Assembly: GCA_019245115.1 (NCBI GenBank)
Contig: JAFARZ010000071.1
Span: forward strand, 1 to 32,423
Source: Streptosporangiaceae bacterium
GTDB taxonomy: Bacteria > Actinomycetota > Actinomycetes > Streptosporangiales > Streptosporangiaceae
Length of the DNA: 32,423 bases
Reading direction: 5' to 3'
Part shown: positions 22,349 to 31,068 of the stretch, in pieces
Layout: the number at the start of each line of letters is the position of its first letter
Numbering within the stretch: the first letter of the stretch is position 1
Notes under the pieces: generated by a model
Told to the model about the DNA's origin: nothing
The model's input: only the letters and a program-made list of their open reading frames with translations
The model's database searches: none
Translations under genes and position numbers: made by a program

Positions 22349-25300
22349 GTGACTTCACCCGGTTACCTACGTTATCCGCATCTACACGGCGATCTACTGA
22401 CCTTCGTGGCCGACAGCGACGTCTGGCTCGCCCCCCTCTCGCTGGGCGGGACCGCCCGGGCCTGGCGCCTGACCGCCGACCGAGCGAAGGCGGCCAACCC
22501 GCGGTTCTCCCACGACGGTACCCAGCTCGCCTGGACCAGCTGGCGTGACGGCAACCCCGAGGCGTACCTCACCGACGTAGCGGGCACCTCGGCTACCCGG
22601 CTGACCTACTGGGGGGACGATCGCACCTTGGTTACCGGGTGGACCGAGGACGGCGAGGTGCTCGCGATCACCGCCGCCGGCCAGCCCGGCCTCCACCACT
22701 CCTGGGCGTACGCCATACCGCTGGGCGGCACCCCGCGCCGCCTGCCGTACGGCCCGGTGAACGGCCTCGCCGTGAGCCCGGGCCAGACCGCGCTGCTGAC
22801 CGGCCGGTTCGGCCGCGAGCCCGCGTACTGGAAGCGCTACCGGGGCGGCACCGCCGGCAAGCTGTGGACCGCCACCAGCGACGATCCGCTGTTCACCCGC
22901 ATCCTGGCCGACCTGTCCGGTCAGTACAGCAACCCGATGCTGATCGACGACCGGCTGGTCTTCATGTCCGACCACGAGGGCACCGGCAATATCTACTCAT
23001 GCCGCCTGGACGGCGGTGACCTGTCCAGGCACACCGACCACGATGGCTTCTATGCCCGCAACCCAAGCACCGACGGGCGGCGGATCGTGTATCACGTGGT
23101 CGGCGACATCTGGATCCTGGACGGCCTCGACGCCGAGCCGGTCAAGCTGGACATCACCCTCGGCGCACCGCCCGCCGCCCGCGCGCCACGGATGATCTCG
23201 GCGGCCGACCACCTCGGCTACCTGGACTGCGACCAGACCGGCCAGGCCAGCGCGATCGAGGTCCGCGGCACCGTGCAGTGGCTGGCCCACAAGGATGGCC
23301 CGGCCCGGACGCTGTATGCCAGCCGTACCGCCCGGGCCAAGTTCCCGACCGTCCTCGGCGGCACCGGCCGGGTCGCCTACATCACCGACGAAGCCGGTCC
23401 CGACGCGATAGCCATCGTCGGCGTCGACGGTCCCGAGGACACGCCGCCGCGGCTCATCGCGACCGGCGAGCTCGGCTCGGTCATCAACCTCGCCGCGTCG
23501 CCAGACGGCGCGACGCTGGCCGCCGCGGCGCACGACGGGAAGCTGTATGCCGTCGATGTCGAGTCAGGCGGCGTCACCGAGGTGGCGGCCGGGCAGGACG
23601 GCCCGGTCGACGGCCTGGCCTGGTCGCCGGACTCGGAGTGGCTGGCCTGGTCGGAGCCGGTCCCGCAGCAGCTTCGCCGGATCCGGGTGGCACGGCTCGG
23701 AACCGGTGAGGTCATGGACGTGACCGACGGGCGGTTCGCCGACACCGATCCCGTCTTCACCCTCGACGGGCTGTATCTGGCGTTCCTGTCCCGCCGCAGC
23801 TTTGACCCGGTCTACGACACGCAGTCCTTCGCGCTGTCGTTCCCGTATGGGGCGCGCCCGTACCTCGTGCCGCTCGCCGCGCGGACCCCCTCCCCGTTCG
23901 CGCCGCTGCCGGGTGGGCGACCGGTGACCGCCGAAGAAAAATCTGATAACGACGAACGGCCGGTGGTAGCACTCGACCCGGATGGTCTCCCCTCCCGCGT
24001 GGTCGCGGTACCGGTGGCCGAGGGCCGCTACTCGGGCCTGTGCGCGGTCAAGGGCGGTCTCGCCTGGCTGCGCGAGGAGCTGACCGGCGTGCTGGGGGAG
24101 AGCGCGGCCGACCCGGATGGGCCGACGCCACGCCCTGGGCTCGAGCGGTTCGATCTCGCCAAGCGCGAATGCGCCGAGCTGGTCGACGAACTCGACTGGT
24201 TCGACGTCAGCGGCGACGGCACCCGCCTGGTGGTCAAGGACAAGGGCGATCTGCGGGTGATCCCATCCCAGAACAAGCAGGACTCGTCCGACGCCGCGGT
24301 TACGGTGGACCTGGAGCGGGCCAGGTTCCTCGCCGACCCGGCCGCGCTGTGGCGGCACTCCTACGGCGAAGCCGGGCGCCTGATGCGCCGCGACTACTGG
24401 GTACCGGACATGTCCGGGGTGGACTGGGACGGTGTGCTCGACGACTACCGTCCGCTGCTGGACCGGATCCGGAACTCCGACGACTTCAACGACCTCATGT
24501 GGGAGGTGCTCGGCGAGCTGGGCACCTCCCATGCCTACGCCCGGCCGGCCGAGGACAGCGGCGGCTGGCCGGACCACGCGGTGGGCCTGCTGGGCGCCGA
24601 CATCGCACGGGACGAGTCAGGTCGCTGGGTGGTGGTCCGTGTCCTGCCCGGGGAGTCCTCCGACCCGAAGGCCCGGTCGCCGCTGGCGGCCCCCGGTGTC
24701 GCGGTCCGTCCCGGCGACGCGATCCTTGCCGTGGACGGGCAGCCGGTCGACCCGGTTCTCGGTCCATGGCCGCTGCTGGGCGGCTTGGCCGGAAAGCCAG
24801 TGGAGCTGACCATCGCCCCGGCCGAGGGCGAGACACGCCGCGTAGCCGTGGTGCCGATGCGCAGCGAACGCCGGCTGCGTTATCAGGACTGGGTGGCCAG
24901 CCGGCGTCAGCTGGTCCGCGAGCTCAGCGACGGCCGGCTCGGCTACCTGCACATCCCCGACATGATGGGCGAAGGCTGGGCGCATTTCAGCCGTGACCTG
25001 CGGGTGGAGATCCGGCGCGACGGTCTCGTCATGGACGTCCGCGGCAACGGCGGCGGGCACATCTCTGAGCTGGTCGTGGCCAAGCTGGCGCCGAACGTCA
25101 TCGCCTGGGACGTCGCGCGCTGGTACCAGCCGGTGTCGTACCCGATCGACGGACGGCGCGGGCCCCTGGTCACGGTGGCCGACGAGTTCGCCGGGTCGGA
25201 CGGCGACATCGTCACCGCCGCGATCCACTCCCTCGGCCTCGGGCCCGTGGTCGGCTCCCGCACCTGGGGCGGCGTCGTCGGCTACATCGAACCCCACGAG

Positions 25301-25558
25301 CTAGTAGACGGCACCCGGATCACCGTTCCGCAGCTCGCGTTCGCGTTCAACGACTACGGCTGGGACGTCGAAAACCACGGGGTCGACCCGGACGTCGAAG
25401 TGCTGATCTCGCCGGACGACTGGGCGGCCGGCCATGACCCGCAGCTGGAGACCGCGGTCCGCCTGGCGCTCGAGGCGCTGGACAAGCAGGGCCCCGCGAC
25501 CCCGCCCGACCCAGGCACCGGCCCGCGCAAGACGCGCCCGCCATTGCCCCCGCGCTAG
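22349..25558 (+). CDS. Tricorn-like S41 family peptidase
   Basis: I chose the GTG at 22349 because TSPGYLRYPHLHGDLLTFVA is the family start; the open frame extends back to 22163 inside the regulator gene. The 1069-residue protein has N-terminal beta-propeller repeats (about 1-560) that gate substrates, a linker and C1 region, a PDZ domain (about 770-850), and an S41 serine-protease core. The Ser727-His728 pair in LGTSHAY corresponds to the tricorn Ser-His, and nucleophile Ser950 lies in EFAGSDGDIV. VMDVRGNGGGHISE and RTWGGVVGYIEPHELVDGT are further marks. Tricorn degrades oligopeptides released by the proteasome, and actinomycetes commonly have it. No signal peptide is seen. Its TAG overlaps the stop of the convergent LysE-type gene (CTAG). 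Confidence 0.93.
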   Translation: MTSPGYLRYPHLHGDLLTFVADSDVWLAPLSLGGTARAWRLTADRAKAANPRFSHDGTQLAWTSWRDGNPEAYLTDVAGTSATRLTYWGDDRTLVTGWTEDGEVLAITAAGQPGLHHSWAYAIPLGGTPRRLPYGPVNGLAVSPGQTALLTGRFGREPAYWKRYRGGTAGKLWTATSDDPLFTRILADLSGQYSNPMLIDDRLVFMSDHEGTGNIYSCRLDGGDLSRHTDHDGFYARNPSTDGRRIVYHVVGDIWILDGLDAEPVKLDITLGAPPAARAPRMISAADHLGYLDCDQTGQASAIEVRGTVQWLAHKDGPARTLYASRTARAKFPTVLGGTGRVAYITDEAGPDAIAIVGVDGPEDTPPRLIATGELGSVINLAASPDGATLAAAAHDGKLYAVDVESGGVTEVAAGQDGPVDGLAWSPDSEWLAWSEPVPQQLRRIRVARLGTGEVMDVTDGRFADTDPVFTLDGLYLAFLSRRSFDPVYDTQSFALSFPYGARPYLVPLAARTPSPFAPLPGGRPVTAEEKSDNDERPVVALDPDGLPSRVVAVPVAEGRYSGLCAVKGGLAWLREELTGVLGESAADPDGPTPRPGLERFDLAKRECAELVDELDWFDVSGDGTRLVVKDKGDLRVIPSQNKQDSSDAAVTVDLERARFLADPAALWRHSYGEAGRLMRRDYWVPDMSGVDWDGVLDDYRPLLDRIRNSDDFNDLMWEVLGELGTSHAYARPAEDSGGWPDHAVGLLGADIARDESGRWVVVRVLPGESSDPKARSPLAAPGVAVRPGDAILAVDGQPVDPVLGPWPLLGGLAGKPVELTIAPAEGETRRVAVVPMRSERRLRYQDWVASRRQLVRELSDGRLGYLHIPDMMGEGWAHFSRDLRVEIRRDGLVMDVRGNGGGHISELVVAKLAPNVIAWDVARWYQPVSYPIDGRRGPLVTVADEFAGSDGDIVTAAIHSLGLGPVVGSRTWGGVVGYIEPHELVDGTRITVPQLAFAFNDYGWDVENHGVDPDVEVLISPDDWAAGHDPQLETAVRLALEALDKQGPATPPDPGTGPRKTRPPLPPR

Positions 25559-26196
25559 TCTCTGCGGCCGGTGAGGGCGACGGTCAGGCCGAGGCCGATC
25601 ATGGCCAGGCCGCCGGCGCCCCCGACCATGGCGTAGCGGCGCGGGGAGTTCGTGAACCAGTTCCTGACGAAGCTGGCGGCCAGGCCCCAGGCACAGTCCG
25701 AGGTCGCGCCGATGCAGACGGGGACGATGGCGAGCAGCACCATCTGCGCCGGAACGTGCCCGGCGGCACGGTTGACGAACTGGGGGAGGATCGCGCCGAA
25801 CAGGATGTACGCCTTGGGGTTCGTGAGCCCCACCACGATGCCGTCCCGCGCGGCCCGCCAGCCGCCTCGTGGCTCAGGCGCCCCCGCGTCGAACGCGCCG
25901 GCCAGGTCCTTGCGGCGCCGGATCGCGTGTACGCCCAGCCAGACCAGGTACAGCGCGCCGGCCAGCTTGACCGCCACGAACACCTGCTCCGACCGCTGGA
26001 GGATCGCGCCCAGGCCCACAGCGACGAGTGCCGCCACGCCGTAGTTCCCCGTGGCGTGGCCCAGCGCCGTCGCCACCGCCGTCCGCCGCCCATGCGACAG
26101 CGCGCGCCCGACGACGAACAGCACCCCCGGCCCGGGTATGACGATCAGCACCACCGACGCGACCGAGAACGCGACCACCTGCCCCGTAGAAACCAT
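25555..26196 (-). CDS. LysE/RhtB-family exporter
   Basis: The 213-residue membrane protein begins VVAFSVASVVLIVIPGPGVL, the hallmark start of LysE/RhtB proteins, followed by GRRTAVATALGHATGN and about six hydrophobic segments, and ends with a final helix and a short charged tail. The family exports amino acids and related metabolites; the substrate cannot be read from sequence. It follows the selenium-binding-protein homologue on the same strand by 86 bp (a G-rich spacer on the sense strand), so co-transcription is possible. If so, a sulfur amino acid or derivative is a speculative substrate. Confidence 0.92.
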   Translation of the reverse strand: MVSTGQVVAFSVASVVLIVIPGPGVLFVVGRALSHGRRTAVATALGHATGNYGVAALVAVGLGAILQRSEQVFVAVKLAGALYLVWLGVHAIRRRKDLAGAFDAGAPEPRGGWRAARDGIVVGLTNPKAYILFGAILPQFVNRAAGHVPAQMVLLAIVPVCIGATSDCAWGLAASFVRNWFTNSPRRYAMVGGAGGLAMIGLGLTVALTGRRD

Positions 26197-26282
26197 GGCA
26201 TAACGGTACTCTCGTTCCCGCGGCCCCGCCCGCGTGCTCCCGCTCCCGCCCCAGCCCCGCTCTCCCCGCCCTCCTCGCCGGG

Positions 26283-27680
26283 CTAGCGGTAGCAGTAGGA
26301 ATCGGAGGACGAGTCGCCGCCTTGCAGGCGGACCTGGTGGACCCGCAGTCCGCGGAAGTCCTCCGCGTGCGGGAAGAACGCCGGGTCGACGGTCAGGCCA
26401 CCGCCCGCGGCCGGGTCGGTGTCGATCTTGGCGAACCAGGCGCCCACGCCGTCGGGGTAGAACTGGTCGTCCCAGGCCCCGTACAGCGAGTTGGTCACGT
26501 AGACGCGCTTGCCGTCCCGGCTGACCTCGACCATCTGCGGGCCGCCGGCCAGCGGCTGGTCCGCTGCCGCGGGATGCGCGGCGCGCCCGGTGATGCCGCC
26601 GATCCGGACCGAGCCGACCTCGCGCGGGTGGGCCGGATCGCTGACGTCGTACTGCTTGAGCTCGCCGGTTCCATAGCAGGAGACGTAGAGGAACTGGTCA
26701 TCGACTGACAGGTTGATGTCGGTGACCAGCGGCGGGACCGCGCCGAACGGCGCCACCGCGGGGGGCAGCGTGCCCTGGGCCGCCGGCTCTGCCGGGATGG
26801 TGATGACCTTGTCGGCCTGCCAGTTGCCGTTGTCCCGGTGCCAGCGCCACACCGAGGCGGACAGGTCCTCCGTGCTGACCACTACGCCGACGAACCCCCA
26901 GGTCGCTTCCGGATCGTGCGACGGCCGCAGTTCGAGCGCCATCTGGTACTGCTCACCAAGATCGACCCGCTGCAGGTGCTTGCCGCCCGCCAGGTCCCAG
27001 AAGTGCAGCGCGTGCCCGTACTTGTGGCCGAGCAGCAATTCCGGGTTGACACCGCCCTCGATCATCGACGGCGTACCCCACTCGCTGGTGATCAGCGTGT
27101 TCTGGTTCAGGTGCCACCAGGCGTCGTAGGCCAGGTACTGCGGGCCACGGTCGGTCTCCCACGCGCGTAGCACGTCGAACGTGTCGTGATCGAGCAACGC
27201 GATGCCGCCCGGGCCGTCGTTCCCGTTGGCGCCGCCGAGGCAGGACACGAAGATGCCGTCCGGGCCGCAGTGCAGCGTGTGCGGACGCGAGTATCCGGCC
27301 TTTTCCGCCAGTTCGGCCGCGGTGATCGTCTTCGCCAGGGTGGGCTGACGGGGGTCGGGCTGGGTGTCGTATACGTGAATGTTGGACGAGCGCAACCCCG
27401 GGAGGAGCAGGTACCGGCGCTGGAGGTCGCCGTGGTGCCCGGCGTGCGCGAAAGCGCTGCTGCATGCGTTCCAGCCGAAGTGGTGCAGTTCGTCGCCGAG
27501 GGTGGGCAGGTCGGCCCAGCCAACGACCTTTCCGTAGGTCCCGGACTCCGGGTCGGTGTCGAGCACGGCCAGCGCGTCCGGTTGCTCCGCCGACCGGTCG
27601 AACGCCACGACATAAGCGAGCTTCTCGGGCGGCGCGCTGATCGCGTCAGCAGGGCTGCGGTAGAACGTGGGGTCCATCAT
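26283..27680 (-). CDS. Selenium-binding protein (SBP56) / methanethiol oxidase family
   Basis: Two consecutive ATGs (27680 and 27677) follow GGAGG, and the second has the better spacing. The 465-residue protein matches SBP56 along its length, with LHHFGWNACSS, RSSNIHVYDTQPDP, RPHTLHCGPDG, TSEWGTPSMIEGG, KYGHALHFWDL and DQFLYVSCYGTGELKQYDVS. Several His in these motifs fit the proposed copper site. Bacterial and human members oxidise methanethiol to formaldehyde, hydrogen sulfide and hydrogen peroxide. No signal peptide is visible, whereas the characterised methylotroph enzyme is periplasmic, so location may differ. It lies downstream of an FMN monooxygenase and a sulfonate-type importer, which supports a role in organosulfur use. 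A perfect 54-bp palindrome is 66 bp upstream. Confidence 0.9.
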   Translation of the reverse strand: MMDPTFYRSPADAISAPPEKLAYVVAFDRSAEQPDALAVLDTDPESGTYGKVVGWADLPTLGDELHHFGWNACSSAFAHAGHHGDLQRRYLLLPGLRSSNIHVYDTQPDPRQPTLAKTITAAELAEKAGYSRPHTLHCGPDGIFVSCLGGANGNDGPGGIALLDHDTFDVLRAWETDRGPQYLAYDAWWHLNQNTLITSEWGTPSMIEGGVNPELLLGHKYGHALHFWDLAGGKHLQRVDLGEQYQMALELRPSHDPEATWGFVGVVVSTEDLSASVWRWHRDNGNWQADKVITIPAEPAAQGTLPPAVAPFGAVPPLVTDINLSVDDQFLYVSCYGTGELKQYDVSDPAHPREVGSVRIGGITGRAAHPAAADQPLAGGPQMVEVSRDGKRVYVTNSLYGAWDDQFYPDGVGAWFAKIDTDPAAGGGLTVDPAFFPHAEDFRGLRVHQVRLQGGDSSSDSYCYR

Positions 27681-27746
27681 CGCACCTCCATTTCCGATCT
27701 ATCCGACATGCTAATCCTGAGAACGCCAGCAAGCCCTAGCCCAGTT

Positions 27747-27800
27747 CGGATGGATGTGGCATCCACCCGGTTATAACCGGGTGGATGCCACATCCATCCG
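27747..27800. repeat. Perfect 54-bp palindrome with nested hairpins
   Basis: Bases 27747-27773 are the exact reverse complement of 27774-27800 with no spacer; the centre is GGTTATAACC. Each arm contains its own small hairpin (GGATG-TGG-CATCC and GGATG-CCA-CATCC), so a long hairpin or a branched cruciform is possible. It lies between the monooxygenase stop and the methanethiol-oxidase-like start, where it could end the upstream transcript or bind a regulator of the downstream gene. Confidence 0.95.
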
Positions 27801-27871
27801 CCCGCGTACCCATCCCGTCTGCACGCCACTTCAACCCAGCGCCCGACATTTCACCATTTGTCCCGGGTCGT

Positions 27872-27911
27872 GGGTGGTGGGGGTGAGGGTGGGGGTGGGG
27901 CTGGGGCTGGG
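27872..27911 (-). terminator. C-rich, G-poor tract after the monooxygenase: possible Rho site
   Basis: The plus strand shows many G runs (GGG to GGGGG separated by one or two bases). In the minus-strand transcript this becomes an almost G-free C-rich stretch immediately after the monooxygenase stop, as expected of a Rho loading site. It precedes the 54-bp palindrome in the transcript. The plus strand could also form a G-quadruplex. Confidence 0.4.
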
Positions 27912-27916
27912 CATTG

Positions 27917-29239
27917 CTAGGTGTTTGCGAACTGGCTGGAGGGGCGGGGGACGCCGTAGTGGTCGCGAAGGGTGGCGCCGGTGTACTCCTCACGGAACAG
28001 GCCGCGCTTGCGCAGCAACGGGATGACGTGGTCGACGAAGCTCTCCAGGCCGGAGGGGAGCGCTGGCGGCATGACGTTGAAGCCGTCCGCCGCACCAGCG
28101 GACGCCCACTCCTCGATCGTGTCCGCCACCTGCTCCGGGGTGCCCGCGAACGTGCGGTGACCGCGGCCGCCGCCGAGGCGTCCGATGAGCTGGCGGACGG
28201 TCAGGTTGTCCCGCCGGGCCAGTTCGACGATCAGCTGGTAGCGGCTCTGCGCCCCCTCCACCGGCGGCCGTGAGTAGACCGACTCGGGGAGGTGGCCGTC
28301 CAGCGAGAGGGCCGACGCCGGGAGTTCCAGGACCTTGGCCAGCTGAGCGAGACCGTAGCCGGGAATGATGAGCTGCTCCAGTTCCGCCTCGATCGCGCGG
28401 GCCTCCGCCTCGGTGGAGCCGATGGCGGGCACCAGACCGGGCAGGATCTTGATCTGGTCGGGATCCCGGCCGTTCCGGCGAGCCCGCGCCTTCATGTCGG
28501 CGTAGAACTCCCGCGCGTCGGCCAGCGTCTGCTGCGCGGTGAACACCGCCTCCGCGTACCGGCTGGCGAACTCGCGGCCGTCTTCCGACGAGCCGGCCTG
28601 CACTAGCAGCGGCCGCCCCTGCGGCGAGCGCGGCACGTTGAGCGGCCCGCGCACCCGGAAGTACTCGCCCTCGTAATCGATCGGGTGGATCCGGTCCTCG
28701 TCCGCGTAGACCCCGGCCGCCTTGTCGCCGATTTCGGCGCCGTCTTCCCAGGAGTCCCACAGCGCGATCGAGATGTCGGTGAACTCCGCCGCGCGCCGGT
28801 ACCGTTCGCGGTGACTGGGGTTGTCGTCCAGGCCGAAGTTCTGCGCCGCCGCCTTCGTCGCGGTGGTCACGATGTTCCAGCCGGCCCGGCCGCCGCTGAT
28901 GTGGTCCAGCGAGGCGAACCGGCGAGCCAGGTTGTACGGGTGGTTGTAGGTGGTCGACGCGGTGGCGATCAGCCCGATGTGGCTGGTCGCCACGGCCAGT
29001 GCGGTGAGCAGCACGGTCGGCTCAAGCGCGCCGCCCGGCCGGTGCTTGGCGTTCCCCCACAACGCGGGACCGTCGGCGAGGAAGATCGAGTCGAACGCGC
29101 CGCGTTCGGCGATCTGGGCCAGGTTCGTCCAGTGCCGCAGGTCGGTGTTGGCGAACGGGTCGCTCTCCGGCAGCCGCCAAGCGGCCTCGTGATGCCCGGA
29201 GTCCATCAGGAACGCGTTGAAGTGCAGCTGCCGGGTCAT
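27917..29239 (-). CDS. FMN-dependent monooxygenase, NtaA/SnaA/DszA/DmoA class
   Basis: The 440-residue luciferase-like protein shows FNAFLMDSGHHEAAWRLPES at the start, SIFLADGPALWG, SLDHISGGRAGWNIVTTAT, NVPRSPQGRPLLVQAGSSED and the GTPEQVADTIEEW region near the C-terminus. These are features of the nitrilotriacetate / dibenzothiophene-sulfone / dimethylsulfide monooxygenase class. Such enzymes use FMNH2 from a partner reductase to cleave C-N or C-S bonds; no reductase gene is seen in the window. Its ATG overlaps the stop of the binding-protein gene (ATGA), so import and oxidation are translationally coupled. With the neighbouring SsuABC-like importer and Cys leader peptide, sulfur release from an organosulfur compound is the likely job. 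Confidence 0.92.
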   Translation of the reverse strand: MTRQLHFNAFLMDSGHHEAAWRLPESDPFANTDLRHWTNLAQIAERGAFDSIFLADGPALWGNAKHRPGGALEPTVLLTALAVATSHIGLIATASTTYNHPYNLARRFASLDHISGGRAGWNIVTTATKAAAQNFGLDDNPSHRERYRRAAEFTDISIALWDSWEDGAEIGDKAAGVYADEDRIHPIDYEGEYFRVRGPLNVPRSPQGRPLLVQAGSSEDGREFASRYAEAVFTAQQTLADAREFYADMKARARRNGRDPDQIKILPGLVPAIGSTEAEARAIEAELEQLIIPGYGLAQLAKVLELPASALSLDGHLPESVYSRPPVEGAQSRYQLIVELARRDNLTVRQLIGRLGGGRGHRTFAGTPEQVADTIEEWASAGAADGFNVMPPALPSGLESFVDHVIPLLRKRGLFREEYTGATLRDHYGVPRPSSQFANT

Positions 29240-30267
29240 GGCACAGTGTTGTTGAACTCGGAGGTGATATATCCCGATATATCAACCTTGTTGGGTATCA
29301 GCCCGGCCGCGTAGAACTGGTCCACCAGATTCTGCTCAGACGCGGTGATGGCGCTGGTGATCGGAACCGGGGTAGTGGCGCTGACCTTCGCCGCCACCTG
29401 CATTATGCTGATCGGCAGGCCGGAGGCATCGCTCCAGGCCGTGGCCCAGGCGTCCGTGTGCGTCGCCGTCCAGATGTAGGCCTTGTCCAGCGTGGTCAGG
29501 TAGGCCTTGATCGCGGCGGCCTTGGCCGGATCGGCGACGGCGGCCTTTGACGCCACCTCGAAGGAGTACGGACTGCCGTAGGCCGAGCCGGTGGCCAGTA
29601 CGCGTGCGCCGTTCTGAGCGGTGACCTGCTGGACGTAGGGGGGCCAGATGTCCCAGGCGTCGACAGACCCGGAAGTGAACGCCGCGAGAGCGGGCGCCGG
29701 CTGCAGGCTCGCGGGGGTGACGTCTTTGATGGTCAGCCCCGCCTTCTTGAGCACGGTCAGCAGGTCGTAGTTGGCCGAGCTGCCCTGTGCGTATGCGATC
29801 TTCTTGCCGCGTAGCTGCGAGATCGATGTGATCGGAGAGTTCTTCGGCACGACGACCGCGTCCTGATCCCCGTCCGGGGTCTGGCGCGCGCCCACGATCT
29901 CCACTTGCTCACCACCTGACGTGGCGAAGACCGGCGGAGCGTCGCCGACGCCACCGATATCAACCGAGCCCGAAGCCATCGCCTGGAGCATGGGCGGCCC
30001 AGACGTGAAGTCCGACCAGACGGCGTGGAACGGCAGCGTGTTGAGCAGGCCGGCCGCCTTGAGCACCGCCTCGGCTCCGGTGCCCTTCTGGTCACCGATG
30101 TTCAGCGTCACCGAGGACAGGTTCACCGCGCTGGACGAGCTGCTCGGAGTGCTCGAGCTGCTTGCGGCGCTTGCCCCGCTTGACGATGACGACGATGAGC
30201 AGCCCGCTGCGGCGAGCCCGGCTACCGCGAGCACCATGGCAGCGAAAAATCCGGGTCTGTTGATCAT
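29236..30267 (-). CDS. SsuA-like sulfonate-type substrate-binding lipoprotein
   Basis: The 343-residue protein starts at an ATG after AAAGGGA. It has a lipoprotein signal (lipobox A-A-G-C, Cys23), a Ser-rich linker to about residue 50, and an SsuA/NMT1-type fold with LNIGDQKGTGAEAVLKAAGL, VDIGGVGDAPPVFATSGGE, ISQLRGKKIAYAQGSSANYD and FTSGSVDAWDIWPPYV. These marks are those of aliphatic sulfonate and sulfate-ester binding proteins. It lies 18 bp after the ATPase gene and overlaps the monooxygenase start by 4 bp. Confidence 0.9.
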   Translation of the reverse strand: MINRPGFFAAMVLAVAGLAAAGCSSSSSSSGASAASSSSTPSSSSSAVNLSSVTLNIGDQKGTGAEAVLKAAGLLNTLPFHAVWSDFTSGPPMLQAMASGSVDIGGVGDAPPVFATSGGEQVEIVGARQTPDGDQDAVVVPKNSPITSISQLRGKKIAYAQGSSANYDLLTVLKKAGLTIKDVTPASLQPAPALAAFTSGSVDAWDIWPPYVQQVTAQNGARVLATGSAYGSPYSFEVASKAAVADPAKAAAIKAYLTTLDKAYIWTATHTDAWATAWSDASGLPISIMQVAAKVSATTPVPITSAITASEQNLVDQFYAAGLIPNKVDISGYITSEFNNTVP

Positions 30268-30285
30268 TTGGTCCCTTTAGACGTG

Positions 30286-31068
30286 TCAGTCGGTGTCCCC
30301 GGCAGGGACGCCGAGTTCGGTGAGTAGCCTCAATCGCAGGGCTACAAGGTCGGGGTGGTCACGGTCGCGCGGCCGCGGCACCGTGATCGGCGCGGAATGG
30401 GCGATCCGCCCGTTGCCGAGGACGAGGACCCGGTCGGCGAGCGCGAGTGCCTCATCAACGTCGTGCGTGACCAGCAGTACGGCCGGCCGGTGTTGTATCC
30501 AAAGGTTGACAACTAGCCGGTGCATGCTGATCCTGGTCAGCGCGTCGAGCGCGCTGAACGGCTCGTCCAGCAGCATCAGACGTGGCTCGCGGACCAGCGC
30601 CCGGGCCAGCGACGCGCGCTGTGCCTCGCCGCCCGACAGCGTGCCGGGCCAGGCATCGGCGCGTTCGGTGAGCCCGACCTCGTCAAGCGCCGTGCGGGCG
30701 TCGGCCTGCGGATCAGCGACCCGCAAGCCGAGCGCGACGTTGGCCAGAACCTTCTTCCACGGAACAAGGCGCGGTTCCTGGAACGCGACCGACACCGGTC
30801 CCGAGGTCGAGATCTCGCCGGTCACCTCCCGGTCAAGGCCAGCGAGCGCGCGCAGCAGCGTGGACTTGCCCGAGCCGCTGCGCCCGATCAGCGCGATGAA
30901 CTCGCCCTGGGCGATGTCCAGGTCAAGTCCCGACAAGACGGTCCGGTTACCGAAGTTCCGGCTCAGTCCGCGCACCGACGCCACCGGGCCCGATGCGGGG
31001 ATATCGGCGGGAAGTACCTGCGCCCGTTCGTCGGAAGGGTCTTTTACTCCACGAAGTCGCGGCGCCAT
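30286..31068 (-). CDS. SsuB-like ABC importer ATPase
   Basis: The 260-residue protein has Walker A GRSGSGKST (62-70), the Q-loop in VAFQEPRLVPWKKVLANV, signature LSGGEAQR, Walker B LMLLDEPFSALDALTR and switch His in LLVTHDVDEALALADR. These are typical of SsuB/TauB. The N-terminal 30 residues before the ABC fold are poorly conserved. Its start lies 25 bp inside the permease 3' end, so the two are coupled, and it is the second structural gene of the sulfur operon. Confidence 0.93.
   Translation of the reverse strand: MAPRLRGVKDPSDERAQVLPADIPASGPVASVRGLSRNFGNRTVLSGLDLDIAQGEFIALIGRSGSGKSTLLRALAGLDREVTGEISTSGPVSVAFQEPRLVPWKKVLANVALGLRVADPQADARTALDEVGLTERADAWPGTLSGGEAQRASLARALVREPRLMLLDEPFSALDALTRISMHRLVVNLWIQHRPAVLLVTHDVDEALALADRVLVLGNGRIAHSAPITVPRPRDRDHPDLVALRLRLLTELGVPAGDTD

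Noticed and set aside
23564..24577. 337-codon minus-strand frame over the tricorn-like gene
   Set aside because: It is antisense to the protease coding region and has shadow-like composition.
27872..27911. G-run tract as a coding or microsatellite element
   Set aside because: It has no fixed repeat unit and lies just outside the monooxygenase stop; the transcript-level C-rich reading explains it better.
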